Shown here in pieces: positions 55,757 to 64,000 of a DNA stretch of 64,000 nucleotides. Numbering within the stretch: position 1 is the stretch's first letter; every line of letters begins with the position of its first letter. The DNA is from Serratia sp. DD3 (GTDB taxonomy: Bacteria; Pseudomonadota; Gammaproteobacteria; Enterobacterales; Enterobacteriaceae): assembly GCF_000496755.2 (NCBI RefSeq), contig NZ_AYKS02000044.1:1-64000 (forward strand), written 5' to 3'. The notes under the pieces were generated by a model. That model searched no databases. It had not been told where the DNA came from and saw nothing but the letters and a program-made list of their open reading frames with translations. Both the position numbers and the translations under genes were made by a program.

Positions 55757-56917
55757 ATGAAACGCATTGCAATTACCGAACGCCCCGACTGGCGGGAAAG
55801 AGCTACTGAATTTGGTTTCAACTTCCACACCATGTATGGCGAGCCCTACTGGTGTGAAGATGCTTATTATCAGTTCACCCTGGCGCAAATCGAAGAGATT
55901 GAAGAGGCCACTGCCGAACTGCACCAGATGTGCCTGAAAGTGGTGGAAAAAGTGGTCAACAGCGATGAGCTGATGACCAAATTCCGTATTCCAAAGCATA
56001 CCTGGGATTTCGTGCGCAACTCTTGGCGTACCCATCAGCCATCACTCTATTCGCGGCTGGACCTGGCTTATGATGGGGTCAACCCACCCAAACTGCTGGA
56101 GAACAACGCCGATACGCCAACCTCGCTGTATGAGTCGGCCTTTTTCCAATGGTTATGGTTGGAAGACCAAATCAATGCCGGTAAGTTGGACCCGCAATCC
56201 GACCAATACAACAGTCTGCAAGAAAAACTGATTGAGCGTTTTGCCGATCTGCAAGTCCACCATGGCTTTAGCCTATTGCATCTGGCCTGCTGCCAAGACA
56301 GCGAGGAAGATCGCGGCACAGTGCAATATCTGCAGGACTGTGCTTTAGAAGCCGGGCTACCGACCGAATTCCTGTTTATGGAGGAGATTGGTCTGGGTGA
56401 GAAAGGCCAGTTTACTGACCAGCAAGACCAAGTGATCAGTAACCTGTTCAAACTCTACCCTTGGGAGTTTATGCTGCGGGAAATGTTTTCTACCAAGCTG
56501 GAAGATGCCGGTGTACGCTGGTTAGAACCCGCCTGGAAGAGCATTATTTCCAACAAAGCACTCTTACCGCTGTTGTGGGAGATGTTCCCCGACCACCCGA
56601 ATCTGTTGCCTGCTTATTTCGCCGAAGATGATCATCCACCGATGGAACACTACGTCACCAAGCCGTTGTTTTCCCGTGAAGGAGCCAATATCCAGATCGT
56701 GAAAAATGGCCAGGAAGTGGTGCGTGTTGATGGGCCTTATGGCGAAGAAGGCATGATTGTGCAGCAATTCTGTCCACTACCGCAGTTTGAAGGCAGCTAT
56801 ACGCTGATCGGTAGTTGGCTGGTGAATGATCAACCTTGTGGTATTGGTCTGCGTGAAGACCGTGAATTGATCACTCAGGATCTGTCGCGTTTTTATCCGC
56901 ATATTATTCTTGGTTGA
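55757..56917 (+). CDS. ygiC: YgiC, glutathionylspermidine-synthase-like ATP-grasp protein
   Basis: 386 residues: [40 protein letters not shown], then the ATP-grasp core ([36 protein letters not shown]). It resembles the synthetase half of glutathionylspermidine synthase; the family ligates peptides/amines, but the true substrate is unproven. Starts 3 bp after ygiB. Confidence 0.93.
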   Translation: MKRIAITERPDWRERATEFGFNFHTMYGEPYWCEDAYYQFTLAQIEEIEEATAELHQMCLKVVEKVVNSDELMTKFRIPKHTWDFVRNSWRTHQPSLYSRLDLAYDGVNPPKLLENNADTPTSLYESAFFQWLWLEDQINAGKLDPQSDQYNSLQEKLIERFADLQVHHGFSLLHLACCQDSEEDRGTVQYLQDCALEAGLPTEFLFMEEIGLGEKGQFTDQQDQVISNLFKLYPWEFMLREMFSTKLEDAGVRWLEPAWKSIISNKALLPLLWEMFPDHPNLLPAYFAEDDHPPMEHYVTKPLFSREGANIQIVKNGQEVVRVDGPYGEEGMIVQQFCPLPQFEGSYTLIGSWLVNDQPCGIGLREDRELITQDLSRFYPHIILG

Positions 56918-56943
56918 TGACTATCCTTTAAATAATTCGAGTT

Positions 56944-56974
56944 GTTGTTCAAAACGCCAAGCGTTTTGAACAAC
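56944..56974. terminator. 14-bp perfect hairpin after ygiC
   Basis: GTTGTTCAAAACGC-CAA-GCGTTTTGAACAAC. It has no T-run and the same motif (CAAAACGC...GCGTTTTG) occurs near 61068-61086, so it may be a repeat unit as well as a transcript end. Confidence 0.5.
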
Positions 56975-57149
56975 ACTTGCGTTAGCCCGTAAGGGGTAGC
57001 CTCATAAATGAGGTTCACTGCCACCAGGAGCATTGTCCACTATATAACTGGTACAGCGAATATATAACTGGTGCGGCAATGTGGCGGCGATTATAGCAAG
57101 CATAAAATAATGCCCTGATAAACCGCCCATTTTCGGCGGGTCCAGATTG

Positions 57150-57276
57150 TATACACTAAATAATTCAAGTTGCGTGTAGGCAGCCAGCGATGGAGTCCCC
57201 AGGAGCATAGCTGACTATGTGACTGGGGTGACAGAGTGCAGCTAACACCCAGGCAGCTTGAAGTATGACGAGTATA
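57150..57276 (+). repeat. 127-bp MITE-like repeat, copy C
   Basis: Aligns end to end with copies A and B; TATAC/GTATA ends and a core AGGAGCATAGCTGACTATGT. Located between ygiC and the metal exporter gene, in convergent non-coding DNA. Confidence 0.9.
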
Positions 57277-57310
57277 GACAACATGCAAGTTTCCCCTCTC
57301 AAATGCACAC

Positions 57311-58324
57311 TTAACAACCTGCAGAAATAAAGTCACCATTTAAGCTGACTGGAATCACTGAGTTGAATAAAACTAACGCAAACAACATTAATATGATCCC
57401 ACCGAGCATCATGATCACTCGAGCAACCTGCGGAAAATAAACATTAAAAACTGTGCTACTGGTATTAATAAAACGCTCCCGCAGATGGTGCACAAGGGTT
57501 GCCAGAATCATGATTGATAGCGCGGTACCCAACGCCATACTCATGGCGGAAATAACCCCCCAAGTAAATATGCCCATTGCATTCGCAAAAACCAGGAGCA
57601 TGATCGCACCACTACAAGGGCGGACACCTATAGCGGCAATGACCCAAAGGGTATGGCGCCAATCACCCGCCAGTTCATTGGCGTTAGGTAAATGCCGATG
57701 TCCACAACCGCACGTTTCATCGTGACTATGTGCTGGTGGGGCAACGGCAGAGGGTAATACGGATGATCGCTGTAATGTACGGATCGTCAGTGGTCTGGTT
57801 ATAAATGATTTATCTAGGCGAAATCCACTGGCACGCAGCAATAATATCAGACCAAAACAGGCGATAAGCACGGCACTCCCTTTCTCTACCCAATAGCGAC
57901 TGAGGCTAAGGTCACCCATTGAAAAATTTAAGATAATCGCCAATATCAAAACGAACAGAATAGCCGTCAACCCTTGCAACAGACTGCCGAGTAGGGTCAC
58001 CAAAAGACTGCGAGGCAACTGTTGTCGATGAGTGGACAGATATGTGGTAATTACAAATTTACCATGCCCCGGCCCGATAGAATGGAGAAATCCATAGGCA
58101 AAACTCCCCAAGACTAACATGACTCCCCCATTGTATTGATGCGCACGTAGTTGCAGGAGGTAACTTACCAGCGAGCGGTGCATATAAATCTGGGTATTAA
58201 TGCAGAACTGAACAAAATCCGCCCAATAACGAACGAATACAAAAAGCGATGAAGTAAGCAGTAACCCTATGACTCCGATGCTAATCATACCCGTCAGAGT
58301 GATATTGACTGATTGTGTTCTCAT
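57311..58324 (-). CDS. NicO-family nickel/cobalt exporter
   Basis: 337 residues, about six to seven helices. Motifs LHSIGPGHGKFVITTYLST and GVRPCSGAIMLLVFANAMG are those of the NicO (RcnA-like) family. A His/Cys-rich loop (AHSHDETCGCGHRHLP) would bind metal. The N-terminus has one uncleaved helix. It lies 282 bp downstream of the COG0523 GTPase on the same strand, suggesting a shared metal role. Confidence 0.85.
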   Translation of the reverse strand: MRTQSVNITLTGMISIGVIGLLLTSSLFVFVRYWADFVQFCINTQIYMHRSLVSYLLQLRAHQYNGGVMLVLGSFAYGFLHSIGPGHGKFVITTYLSTHRQQLPRSLLVTLLGSLLQGLTAILFVLILAIILNFSMGDLSLSRYWVEKGSAVLIACFGLILLLRASGFRLDKSFITRPLTIRTLQRSSVLPSAVAPPAHSHDETCGCGHRHLPNANELAGDWRHTLWVIAAIGVRPCSGAIMLLVFANAMGIFTWGVISAMSMALGTALSIMILATLVHHLRERFINTSSTVFNVYFPQVARVIMMLGGIILMLFALVLFNSVIPVSLNGDFISAGC

Positions 58325-58605
58325 GGCTTATCAGACTCAAGTTGTGTGCACCGGGCGACACCCGTATATGCCGCGTTATTCGGCCCAAGCAGGACCACCC
58401 ACTAAGGGGCTATGATGGGATACATCCCTGTATCCCACCCTACGGGCCGACTGAATGCCGTTCAAATTTGCTCTTGGCAAATTTGTCGGCGGCTGGCACC
58501 GCTACGCCCCCTTCAACAGGCTTCCCCTAATAATAGACTTGATCAAGCGTTTTCAAGTTAATTAAGTATATAAGATTGATATTTAATAAGACTGAACCTG
58601 CGATA
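58325..58605. other. Intergenic region with small palindromes
   Basis: 281 bp without a gene between the GTPase and NicO genes. Inverted repeats GGGATAC-ATCCCT-GTATCCC (about 58429-58448) and CAAATTTGC-TCTTG-GCAAATTTG (about 58466-58488) are visible. They look like REP-type hairpins, not a regulator site. Confidence 0.4.
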
Positions 58606-59829
58606 TCACTCTTCGAACCACGGGGAAACAGGATCTGGGTAGGTGAGCCACTTCTCGGGCCCTTCCGCCATTTCCTGCTCAGTGAGTAGCGCTGCATCAA
58701 GTTGGCTGCGTAATACATTTTCATCCATATCTATCCCGATAAAAACCAGCTCTTGGCGGGCATCCCCTACATCATCAATCCAATGCGATGCGATAAAATC
58801 GAGAGATTCCGTATCTGTCGGCCACTCCGCTTGCGGAACGTTTACCCACCACATTCCACCTAACCCCTGATGTGCCACACCGCCCGCCTGCGACCATGTT
58901 CCAACATATTCCCGACGACTTGCAAGCCAATAATAGCCTTTAGATCTGATGACACCGGTCAACTCATTTTCCATGATTTGCCAGAAGCGTGCAGGGTGAA
59001 AAGGCCGACGAGCCCGGAATGTAAAACTGGAGATACCGTATTCATCAGTTTCAGGAAGATGCTCTCCCCGTAATTCTTTCAGCCAACCAGGAGCCTGAGC
59101 TGCTCTCTCAAAATCAAACAAACCGGTATTAAGTACCTGCTCTAGCGAAACAGCACCATATTGTGCGTTGATGATTTTTGCCACGGGGTTAAGGGAACGG
59201 ATAATAGCAACGAGTTTCTCTTTTTGATCCTTATCTATCAGGTCGATTTTATTGAGAATAAGCACGTCACAGAACTCAATTTGCTCAATAAGCAGATCTA
59301 CAACGCTACGTTCGTCTTCTTCACCTAAAGATTCACCACGTGACTGAATACTATCTTCAGATTCATAGTCGTTTAGAAAATTCCAAGCATCGACAACTGT
59401 TACCATGGTATCCAGCCTGGCAATATGTGACAGGCTCTCTCCATCATCGCCAGCAAAGGTAAAGGTTTCAGCGATTGGTAAAGGTTCAGAAATCCCGGTC
59501 GATTCGATCACTAACTGGTCAAAACGCCCCTCTTTGGCCAGTTGATTGACTTCCAGTAGCAGATCTTCACGTAATGTGCAGCAGATGCAGCCATTACTCA
59601 TCTCTACTAACTTTTCATCTGTTCGGGAAAGTGCTGCGCCGCCATCTCTAACCAAAGAAGCATCAATGTTGACTTCTGACATATCGTTAACGATAACAGC
59701 AATACGCCTGCCTTCACGGTTATTTAAGATATGATTGAGCAACGTGGTCTTTCCTGCGCCCAAGAAGCCAGATAACACGGTGACAGGTAATCGGCTATCT
59801 TTTGTAATCCCTAGTGAAACCTCTGACAT
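58606..59829 (-). CDS. COG0523 metal-chaperone GTPase (ZigA/YciC type)
   Basis: 407 residues. Walker [16 protein letters not shown], metal-binding [15 protein letters not shown] (CxCC), Walker B/switch [12 protein letters not shown]. The C-terminal CobW_C domain (about 270-390) is complete. Such GTPases insert or route zinc under starvation. A Zur-box-like palindrome lies about 115 bp upstream. It forms a pair with the NicO exporter gene. Confidence 0.88.
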   Translation of the reverse strand: MSEVSLGITKDSRLPVTVLSGFLGAGKTTLLNHILNNREGRRIAVIVNDMSEVNIDASLVRDGGAALSRTDEKLVEMSNGCICCTLREDLLLEVNQLAKEGRFDQLVIESTGISEPLPIAETFTFAGDDGESLSHIARLDTMVTVVDAWNFLNDYESEDSIQSRGESLGEEDERSVVDLLIEQIEFCDVLILNKIDLIDKDQKEKLVAIIRSLNPVAKIINAQYGAVSLEQVLNTGLFDFERAAQAPGWLKELRGEHLPETDEYGISSFTFRARRPFHPARFWQIMENELTGVIRSKGYYWLASRREYVGTWSQAGGVAHQGLGGMWWVNVPQAEWPTDTESLDFIASHWIDDVGDARQELVFIGIDMDENVLRSQLDAALLTEQEMAEGPEKWLTYPDPVSPWFEE

Positions 59830-59943
59830 TGCTCACTGTTCTCCCAATACTTTCATCAATAATCCGTTAATCGTGTTTACCCCGCCAATTCCGTTACGGG
59901 GCTCGTTGACGGTAATCCCGCACAAACATTTGAAGGTCATTTT

Positions 59944-59973
59944 GATATTATTACGTTATAACATAACAATATC
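59944..59973. promoter_or_regulatory. Zur-box-like palindrome
   Basis: GATATT...AATATC arms enclose a GTTATAAC core (59955-59962) flanked by ATTAC and ATAAC; 26 of 30 positions are symmetric. The TTATAACATAAC part matches the AT-rich Zur boxes of enterobacteria. It lies between the ygiD end and the GTPase start, on the GTPase side. Confidence 0.5.
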
Positions 59974-60100
59974 AATTGCCAATTTGATCGTTACCATTGA
60001 ACCTGTGTAGTCATGCGGGAAGAGTTGGCTTTAATAAGCGCGGTCTGTGGAGGATTACCAGGCTAGACAGTACCTGACCGCAAAGCCGGGGAGTTGTTGA

Positions 60101-60883
60101 TCAACCTACCTGTACCGACAGCATGCTGAGGGCCCCCATTTCGATCCCATCAACCGGGATCGACATCGCTTCATTGCCATCCCAACTCCCTAGGATGTAC
60201 AACAGTGGCAGGTAATGTTCTGGCGTTGGGTTCGACAACATCGCCCCTTCATGCTGGTGATAATTCACCAACGGATGATGTTCACCCTGATAATCAAGAT
60301 GGTCACGGACATATTGGTTAAAAGACTCCGCCCATGGATAGGGGCTGATATCTTGCTGCCATTTCAGCATACGCAGGTTATGTACCACATTGCCACTGGC
60401 CACCAGCATCACTCCTTGATCACGAAGGGCTGACAGCTTACGGCCTAGTTGATAGTGATATTCTGCTGGCTGGGTCCCATCAATACTCAATTGCACCACC
60501 GGAATATCCGCTTGTGGATACATCTTGATTAAAACTCCCCAGCTACCATGATCAAGCCCCCACTCGCTGCTATCGGCGATAACCTTAACCGGGGCCAGTA
60601 AACGTTGCAGTTCTGCCGCCAGTTCAGGCGAGCCGGGTGCCGGATATTGGATATCAAACAATGCCTGAGGAAAACCACCAAAATCGTGGATGGTTTTCGG
60701 CTGAGCCATTGCAGTGACTGCGGTCATTTGCAGGCACCAGTGAGCAGAAATAGCCACAATCGCCCTGGGCCTTGGCAATTGTTCACCCAGCGCACGCCAT
60801 GCCTGCGTATAACGGTTTTCTTCCAACACGTTCATCGGGCTACCGTGGCCAAGAAAAAGAGCGGGCATACGAGAAGTGGTCAT
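60101..60883 (-). CDS. ygiD: 4,5-DOPA extradiol dioxygenase family, YgiD
   Basis: 260 residues. LigB-type extradiol fold with ligands in LFLGHGSPMN, VAISAHWCL and VASGNVVHNL. Start ATG 60883. In E. coli ygiD lies near ribB, as here. Confidence 0.93.
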   Translation of the reverse strand: MTTSRMPALFLGHGSPMNVLEENRYTQAWRALGEQLPRPRAIVAISAHWCLQMTAVTAMAQPKTIHDFGGFPQALFDIQYPAPGSPELAAELQRLLAPVKVIADSSEWGLDHGSWGVLIKMYPQADIPVVQLSIDGTQPAEYHYQLGRKLSALRDQGVMLVASGNVVHNLRMLKWQQDISPYPWAESFNQYVRDHLDYQGEHHPLVNYHQHEGAMLSNPTPEHYLPLLYILGSWDGNEAMSIPVDGIEMGALSMLSVQVG

Positions 60884-61007
60884 AAATTACCCTCAGCTTA
60901 GAATAATAATTCGTCTGCTGATGACATTACGCTCTTCATGCGGTTAAAAAAGTCAGATAAGTATGATAAAGATTTTCAATAAATTTGAATTACTGTATTT
61001 AACCAAT

Positions 61008-61032
61008 AAAAAAGCCGCAACGCGGCTTTTTT
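61008..61032 (-). terminator. ribB terminator
   Basis: AAAAAAGCCGC-AAC-GCGGCTTTTTT; T-run on either strand. It is about 90 bp after the ribB stop and 125 bp before ygiD. Confidence 0.75.
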
Positions 61033-61120
61033 ATCTATACCGTCACCAATGGCGCTGCAGCGGTGTTCAAAACGCACGGCGTTTTGTCCTGCAACTTCAT
61101 TGAACTTGGGTATACATCAG

Positions 61121-61777
61121 TCAATTAACTGACTTTTTTTCCTGTGCCTGACGGTAAGCCACCAGATCTTCGATGGTCAACACCACCATGTCATGTTGCT
61201 TGGCAAAGGTGATCACTTCAGGGGCACGTGCCATGCTGCCGTCATCATTGGTCAATTCACACAGCACACCTGCAGGTTTAAACCCTGCCAGGGAAACCAG
61301 GTCAACCGTTGCTTCGGTATGGCCTCGGCGGCTCAATACGCCACCGGGTTGCGCACGTAGTGGGAAAACATGACCAGGGCGATGCAAATCACTGGGTTTG
61401 GCATTATCAGCAATCGCCGCACGGATAGTGGTCAGGCGATCAGCCGCAGAAACACCGGTGGTGACACCTTGTGCCGCTTCAATGGTCACGGTGAACGCCG
61501 TCTGGAATTGGCTGGAGTTATTGCTGACCATCATCGGCAATTCAAGCTGCTGACGACGCTCTTCGGGGATACAGAGGCACACAATACCGCTACAATGGCG
61601 AATGGTCAGCGCCATCTGCTCAACGGTCATGGTTTCTGCGGCGAAAATCATGTCACCTTCGTTTTCACGATTCTCATCATCAAGCACCATCACACCACGT
61701 CCACTACGCAGTGCCTCCAGAGCATGTTCAACGCGTTCTAACGGCGTACCGAAATCTGAAAGTAGAGTCTGATTCAT
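61121..61777 (-). CDS. ribB: 3,4-dihydroxy-2-butanone-4-phosphate synthase
   Basis: 218 residues. The loop [19 protein letters not shown] carries the acidic Mg ligands; [10 protein letters not shown] and [10 protein letters not shown] complete the site. It converts ribulose-5-phosphate to the four-carbon riboflavin precursor. A FMN riboswitch is in its leader. Confidence 0.97.
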   Translation of the reverse strand: MNQTLLSDFGTPLERVEHALEALRSGRGVMVLDDENRENEGDMIFAAETMTVEQMALTIRHCSGIVCLCIPEERRQQLELPMMVSNNSSQFQTAFTVTIEAAQGVTTGVSAADRLTTIRAAIADNAKPSDLHRPGHVFPLRAQPGGVLSRRGHTEATVDLVSLAGFKPAGVLCELTNDDGSMARAPEVITFAKQHDMVVLTIEDLVAYRQAQEKKSVN

Positions 61778-61889
61778 GGTAAAAAAACCTCATTAATATT
61801 ATGGATTACCAGAATCAGGGCGATCTTGAGGAGTGGCCATCACAATAGCCGAAAAAATAACGCAAGCGGGCTTCGGCCCGGCAGGTGTC

Positions 61890-62048
61890 GTTACTCTCTC
61901 CCATCCGGACTATTACCGTCGGCCCCGGAATTACACCGGATCTGCTGACCTCTAACCCACTCCAAAGAGACAGGCTGAGCGCTCGCGGGCTTTCACCGTA
62001 AAAGATGATTTACCGCCGGTGGGGACTTGCACCCCGCCCTGAGAATAA
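61890..62048 (-). promoter_or_regulatory. FMN riboswitch (RFN element) of ribB
   Basis: Read on the minus strand: TTATTCTCAGGGCGGGGTG near 62048, CCCCACCGGCGGTAA, AGCCCGCGAGCG, then AGATCCGGTGTAATTCCGG and GGGCCGACGGTAATAGTCCG, ending GATGGGAGAGAGTAACG. These are the consensus blocks of the six-helix RFN element. It is followed by a GGGCTTCGGCCC hairpin (about 61868-61880) that could serve as an expression platform before ribB. Confidence 0.95.
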
Positions 62049-62179
62049 GCCCACAAACTATAAACCTATCCCCTGTCTCTTTCAACTGGGTTCATCGCAA
62101 GAGGTTAATAGTTTATCTGGCAAGCAACACGCATTACACTAGACGGTAGCCACCCAATATCAGAAAGGGAAACACCACC

Positions 62180-62452
62180 ATGATTGACCCGAAAAAAATT
62201 GAACAGATCGCACGCCAAGTACAAGAATCGCTGCCTAAAGGCGTCCGTGAATTCGGGGAAGACGTTGAGAAAAAAGTCCGCCAGGTATTGCAAGCACAAC
62301 TGACCCGCCTGGATTTAGTCAGTCGCGAAGAGTTTGATATTCAGACCCAAGTATTACTGCGCACCCGTGAAAAACTGGCGCTGCTGGAACAGCGCCTAGC
62401 TGAGTTGGAAAACCAACGCCACAGCGCAGTAACCACCAAACCCGAAGAGTAA
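62180..62452 (+). CDS. ubiK: Ubiquinone biosynthesis accessory factor UbiK
   Basis: 90 residues: [20 protein letters not shown], then a C-terminal coiled coil with a heptad pattern ([20 protein letters not shown]). It is a small trimeric protein that helps the Ubi complex. It is divergent from the ribB leader. Confidence 0.93.
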   Translation: MIDPKKIEQIARQVQESLPKGVREFGEDVEKKVRQVLQAQLTRLDLVSREEFDIQTQVLLRTREKLALLEQRLAELENQRHSAVTTKPEE

Positions 62453-62500
62453 TAGCGGATTTCTCCGCCATCATTATCAGGTGCGAGCCCCTCTAGGTGG

Positions 62501-62604
62501 GTTCGCAATAATGTGGTGCGCAATAAATAAATGTGGGTACGCAATAACTGTCGGTTCGCAATAACTGTCGGTTCGCAATAACTGTCGGTTCGCAATAAAT
62601 GTGG
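62501..62604. repeat. 17-bp tandem repeat array after ubiK
   Basis: Units GTACGCAATAACTGTCG, GTTCGCAATAACTGTCG, GTTCGCAATAACTGTCG and GTTCGCAATAAATGTGG (62537-62604), preceded by two degenerate units of 16 and 21 bp. It has no spacers and no inverted structure. Confidence 0.85.
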
Positions 62605-62611
62605 CTTTTGC

Positions 62612-63895
62612 TTATTGCTTGCGGACTACCGCTGGCAGTTTACGCGGCATCACCAGCCAGATGACCGCGAACATTCCCAGTGCATACAGGCTTTCCCAGC
62701 CAATAATCACCAGCAACAGCAAGCACAGTAACGAGCCGACAATCGCCATCAGCCGGGAGCGCCCCTGTAATATCCGCCAGCCCGCCAGCATACACAGCAG
62801 ATAAATCAGCACAAAAATCCCATTGGCATAGACCAACAACATATCCAACGGCAATTCCAGGGTATGAATCAGCAAGGTAAAGCTCAGGCAACTGACTGCC
62901 ACCGCATTCAGTGCATTAACGGGAACCTGCCCAGCGGAGAGTTTAGCTAACGGGCTCGCGGGTCTCTGTTGTGCTTGTGACCACACCAGCCGGGCAAAAC
63001 TCTGGGTATAAATATTCACGCTGGCAAAGCAAGCCAGATAACCGATGATGCAGGCAACCCATAACGCATGTTCGCCAAAGAGCTGCACCACAATGCCTGG
63101 CAGTGAAGCCGCCGCTGCCTGATCCTCACTATATGCATGGAAATGCAACACCGCGACAGTACAGCCCCAATAGACCGCCCCCGCGACCGTCAACCCCACC
63201 AGCAACGCCCGGGGAAAATCCCGTTCCGGGTTACGAAATTCTGTCGCCAGATGAGCAAAAGCCTCCAGCCCGACAAAGCACCAGAACATCACGGCAAGTG
63301 CGTGGAACATATTAGTTGAAGAGATATCGTGGATAGCTGGCCAAGCGATCTGTGCTGGGGTGATCCCCCCTTGCAGCCAGATCGCCACCACCAATGCGAT
63401 CACCAAAAGAGCGATCAACGTCTGAATATTCGCGCTGGAACCAGCACTACGTAGGCCCAGTAACCAAATCACCACCAGTGTGGCAATTTCAACCAACAGT
63501 AATTGATTAGAGCCCCAACCAAATGCCGCTTGCCAGAAACCCACCGCAATCTGCAAGGCCGCAGGCAACCCCACCGGGATCACGGAAAGAAATAGCCAGG
63601 CGGTGACTTTGGCCATTCGCGGGCCAAACGCCAGGCCAACAAAGTGCGCAGCCCCTCCGGCACTGGGAAAATGGCGCCCCAATGCGGCAAAAGCAATGGC
63701 AATCGGAAAGACCAATATCAACAATATTGGCCAGGCCCACAGGCTGTCACTTCCCGCCACCAGTGCAGCCAAGGCGGGCACAGCAAAGACCCCGGTACCC
63801 AACAGTGAAGTGGACAACAGCCCCACGCCTTGTAACAAACTGAGTTCTTGCTTTAGTCCGCTCACTGTACACCGCCTTGTAAACCCAACCACCAT
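62612..63895 (-). CDS. yjeH: L-methionine/branched-chain amino acid exporter YjeH (APC family)
   Basis: 427 residues, about 12 helices. TM1 reads LLSTSLLGTGVFAVPALAALV (unwound GTGVF motif); DSLWAWPILLILVFPIAIAF and SAGGAAHFVGLAFGPRM follow. YjeH exports methionine and branched-chain amino acids. Start ATG 63895 has overlap with no other gene. Confidence 0.85.
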   Translation of the reverse strand: MVVGFTRRCTVSGLKQELSLLQGVGLLSTSLLGTGVFAVPALAALVAGSDSLWAWPILLILVFPIAIAFAALGRHFPSAGGAAHFVGLAFGPRMAKVTAWLFLSVIPVGLPAALQIAVGFWQAAFGWGSNQLLLVEIATLVVIWLLGLRSAGSSANIQTLIALLVIALVVAIWLQGGITPAQIAWPAIHDISSTNMFHALAVMFWCFVGLEAFAHLATEFRNPERDFPRALLVGLTVAGAVYWGCTVAVLHFHAYSEDQAAAASLPGIVVQLFGEHALWVACIIGYLACFASVNIYTQSFARLVWSQAQQRPASPLAKLSAGQVPVNALNAVAVSCLSFTLLIHTLELPLDMLLVYANGIFVLIYLLCMLAGWRILQGRSRLMAIVGSLLCLLLLVIIGWESLYALGMFAVIWLVMPRKLPAVVRKQ

Positions 63896-63925
63896 ACAAA
63901 CAAATTGTAGCCGAGTTAATGGCCC

Positions 63926-64000
63926 TTAGTTGCTGGAGCGGTCCTTGATGGCTTTAATGATATTGGTCGTTGATAACCCATTCTCAAAGTTTAGTACTTT
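63926..64000 (-). CDS. hldE: Bifunctional heptose kinase/adenylyltransferase HldE, C-terminal end
   Basis: Partial, running off the window end. The last 24 codons read KVLNFENGLSTTNIIKAIKD-RSSN. The LSTTNII end of the adenylyltransferase domain is characteristic of HldE (ADP-heptose synthesis for LPS). The gene continues beyond base 64000. Confidence 0.8.
   Translation of the reverse strand, partial: KVLNFENGLSTTNIIKAIKDRSSN

Noticed and set aside
62501..62604. CRISPR-like array
   Set aside because: Units are directly adjacent without spacers, and no cas genes are present.

Overview
The window looks like a chromosomal segment of a Yersiniaceae-type enterobacterium, most like Serratia or Yersinia. 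This rests on gene content and order only: parC, mdaB, parE, yqiA, cpdA, yqiB, nudF, tolC, ygiB, ygiC, ygiD, ribB, ubiK and hldE form the familiar enterobacterial core neighbourhood, and xapABR, a LuxR-type AHL receptor and a leuX-like tRNA-Leu(CAA) fit the same group. No species call is justified from the sequence alone.

Region 1 (1-6413) is an accessory island on the 3' side of tRNA-Leu(CAA). It holds the toxin end of a CdiA-like protein with its immunity gene, a SymE-like gene, a decayed P4-like satellite (alpA-like and ash-like remnants), a complete hipBA module, a complete higBA-type module and an orphan HigA-like antitoxin whose toxin survives only as a tail. The last ~130 bp at the tRNA 3' end occur twice (4789-4919 and 6222-6353), so at least two elements appear stacked at this site.

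Region 2 (6414-26475) is mostly metabolic. It has a DeoC-like aldolase/FGGY kinase/FucP-like permease/VOC operon of unknown substrate, ygiQ, a ROK regulator, a GDPD phosphodiesterase divergent from an ABC importer with a GntR regulator, a LuxR solo with a lux-box-like palindrome, xapB/xapA with divergent xapR, and ftsP.

Region 3 (26557-43953) starts with plsC, parC and mdaB. The usual mdaB-parE junction is then opened by about 11 kb of accessory DNA: an IS605-type element with a broken tnpB, a StbDE-like TA pair, a DUF4952-like secreted protein, a nucleoside-salvage operon (DeoR HTH-ribokinase fusion, nucleoside hydrolase, MFS permease), and a T6SS PAAR effector with accessory and immunity genes. 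The effector module sits between two copies of the host segment joining the kinase gene to a LysR gene. One copy carries a 127-bp MITE-like repeat that the other lacks.

Region 4 (43980-64000) returns to core genes and adds a glycerol/dihydroxyacetone cluster (dhaR, dhaMLK, gldA) and a metal-homeostasis pair (NicO-family exporter and COG0523 GTPase with a Zur-like palindrome). It ends with ygiD, ribB with its FMN riboswitch, ubiK, a 17-bp tandem array, yjeH and the tail of hldE.

The most interesting structures are the effector module bounded by a segmental duplication, the HTH-kinase fusion and its HTH-only duplicate, the MITE family with an empty-site comparison, the unknown sugar operon, and several strong candidate operators.
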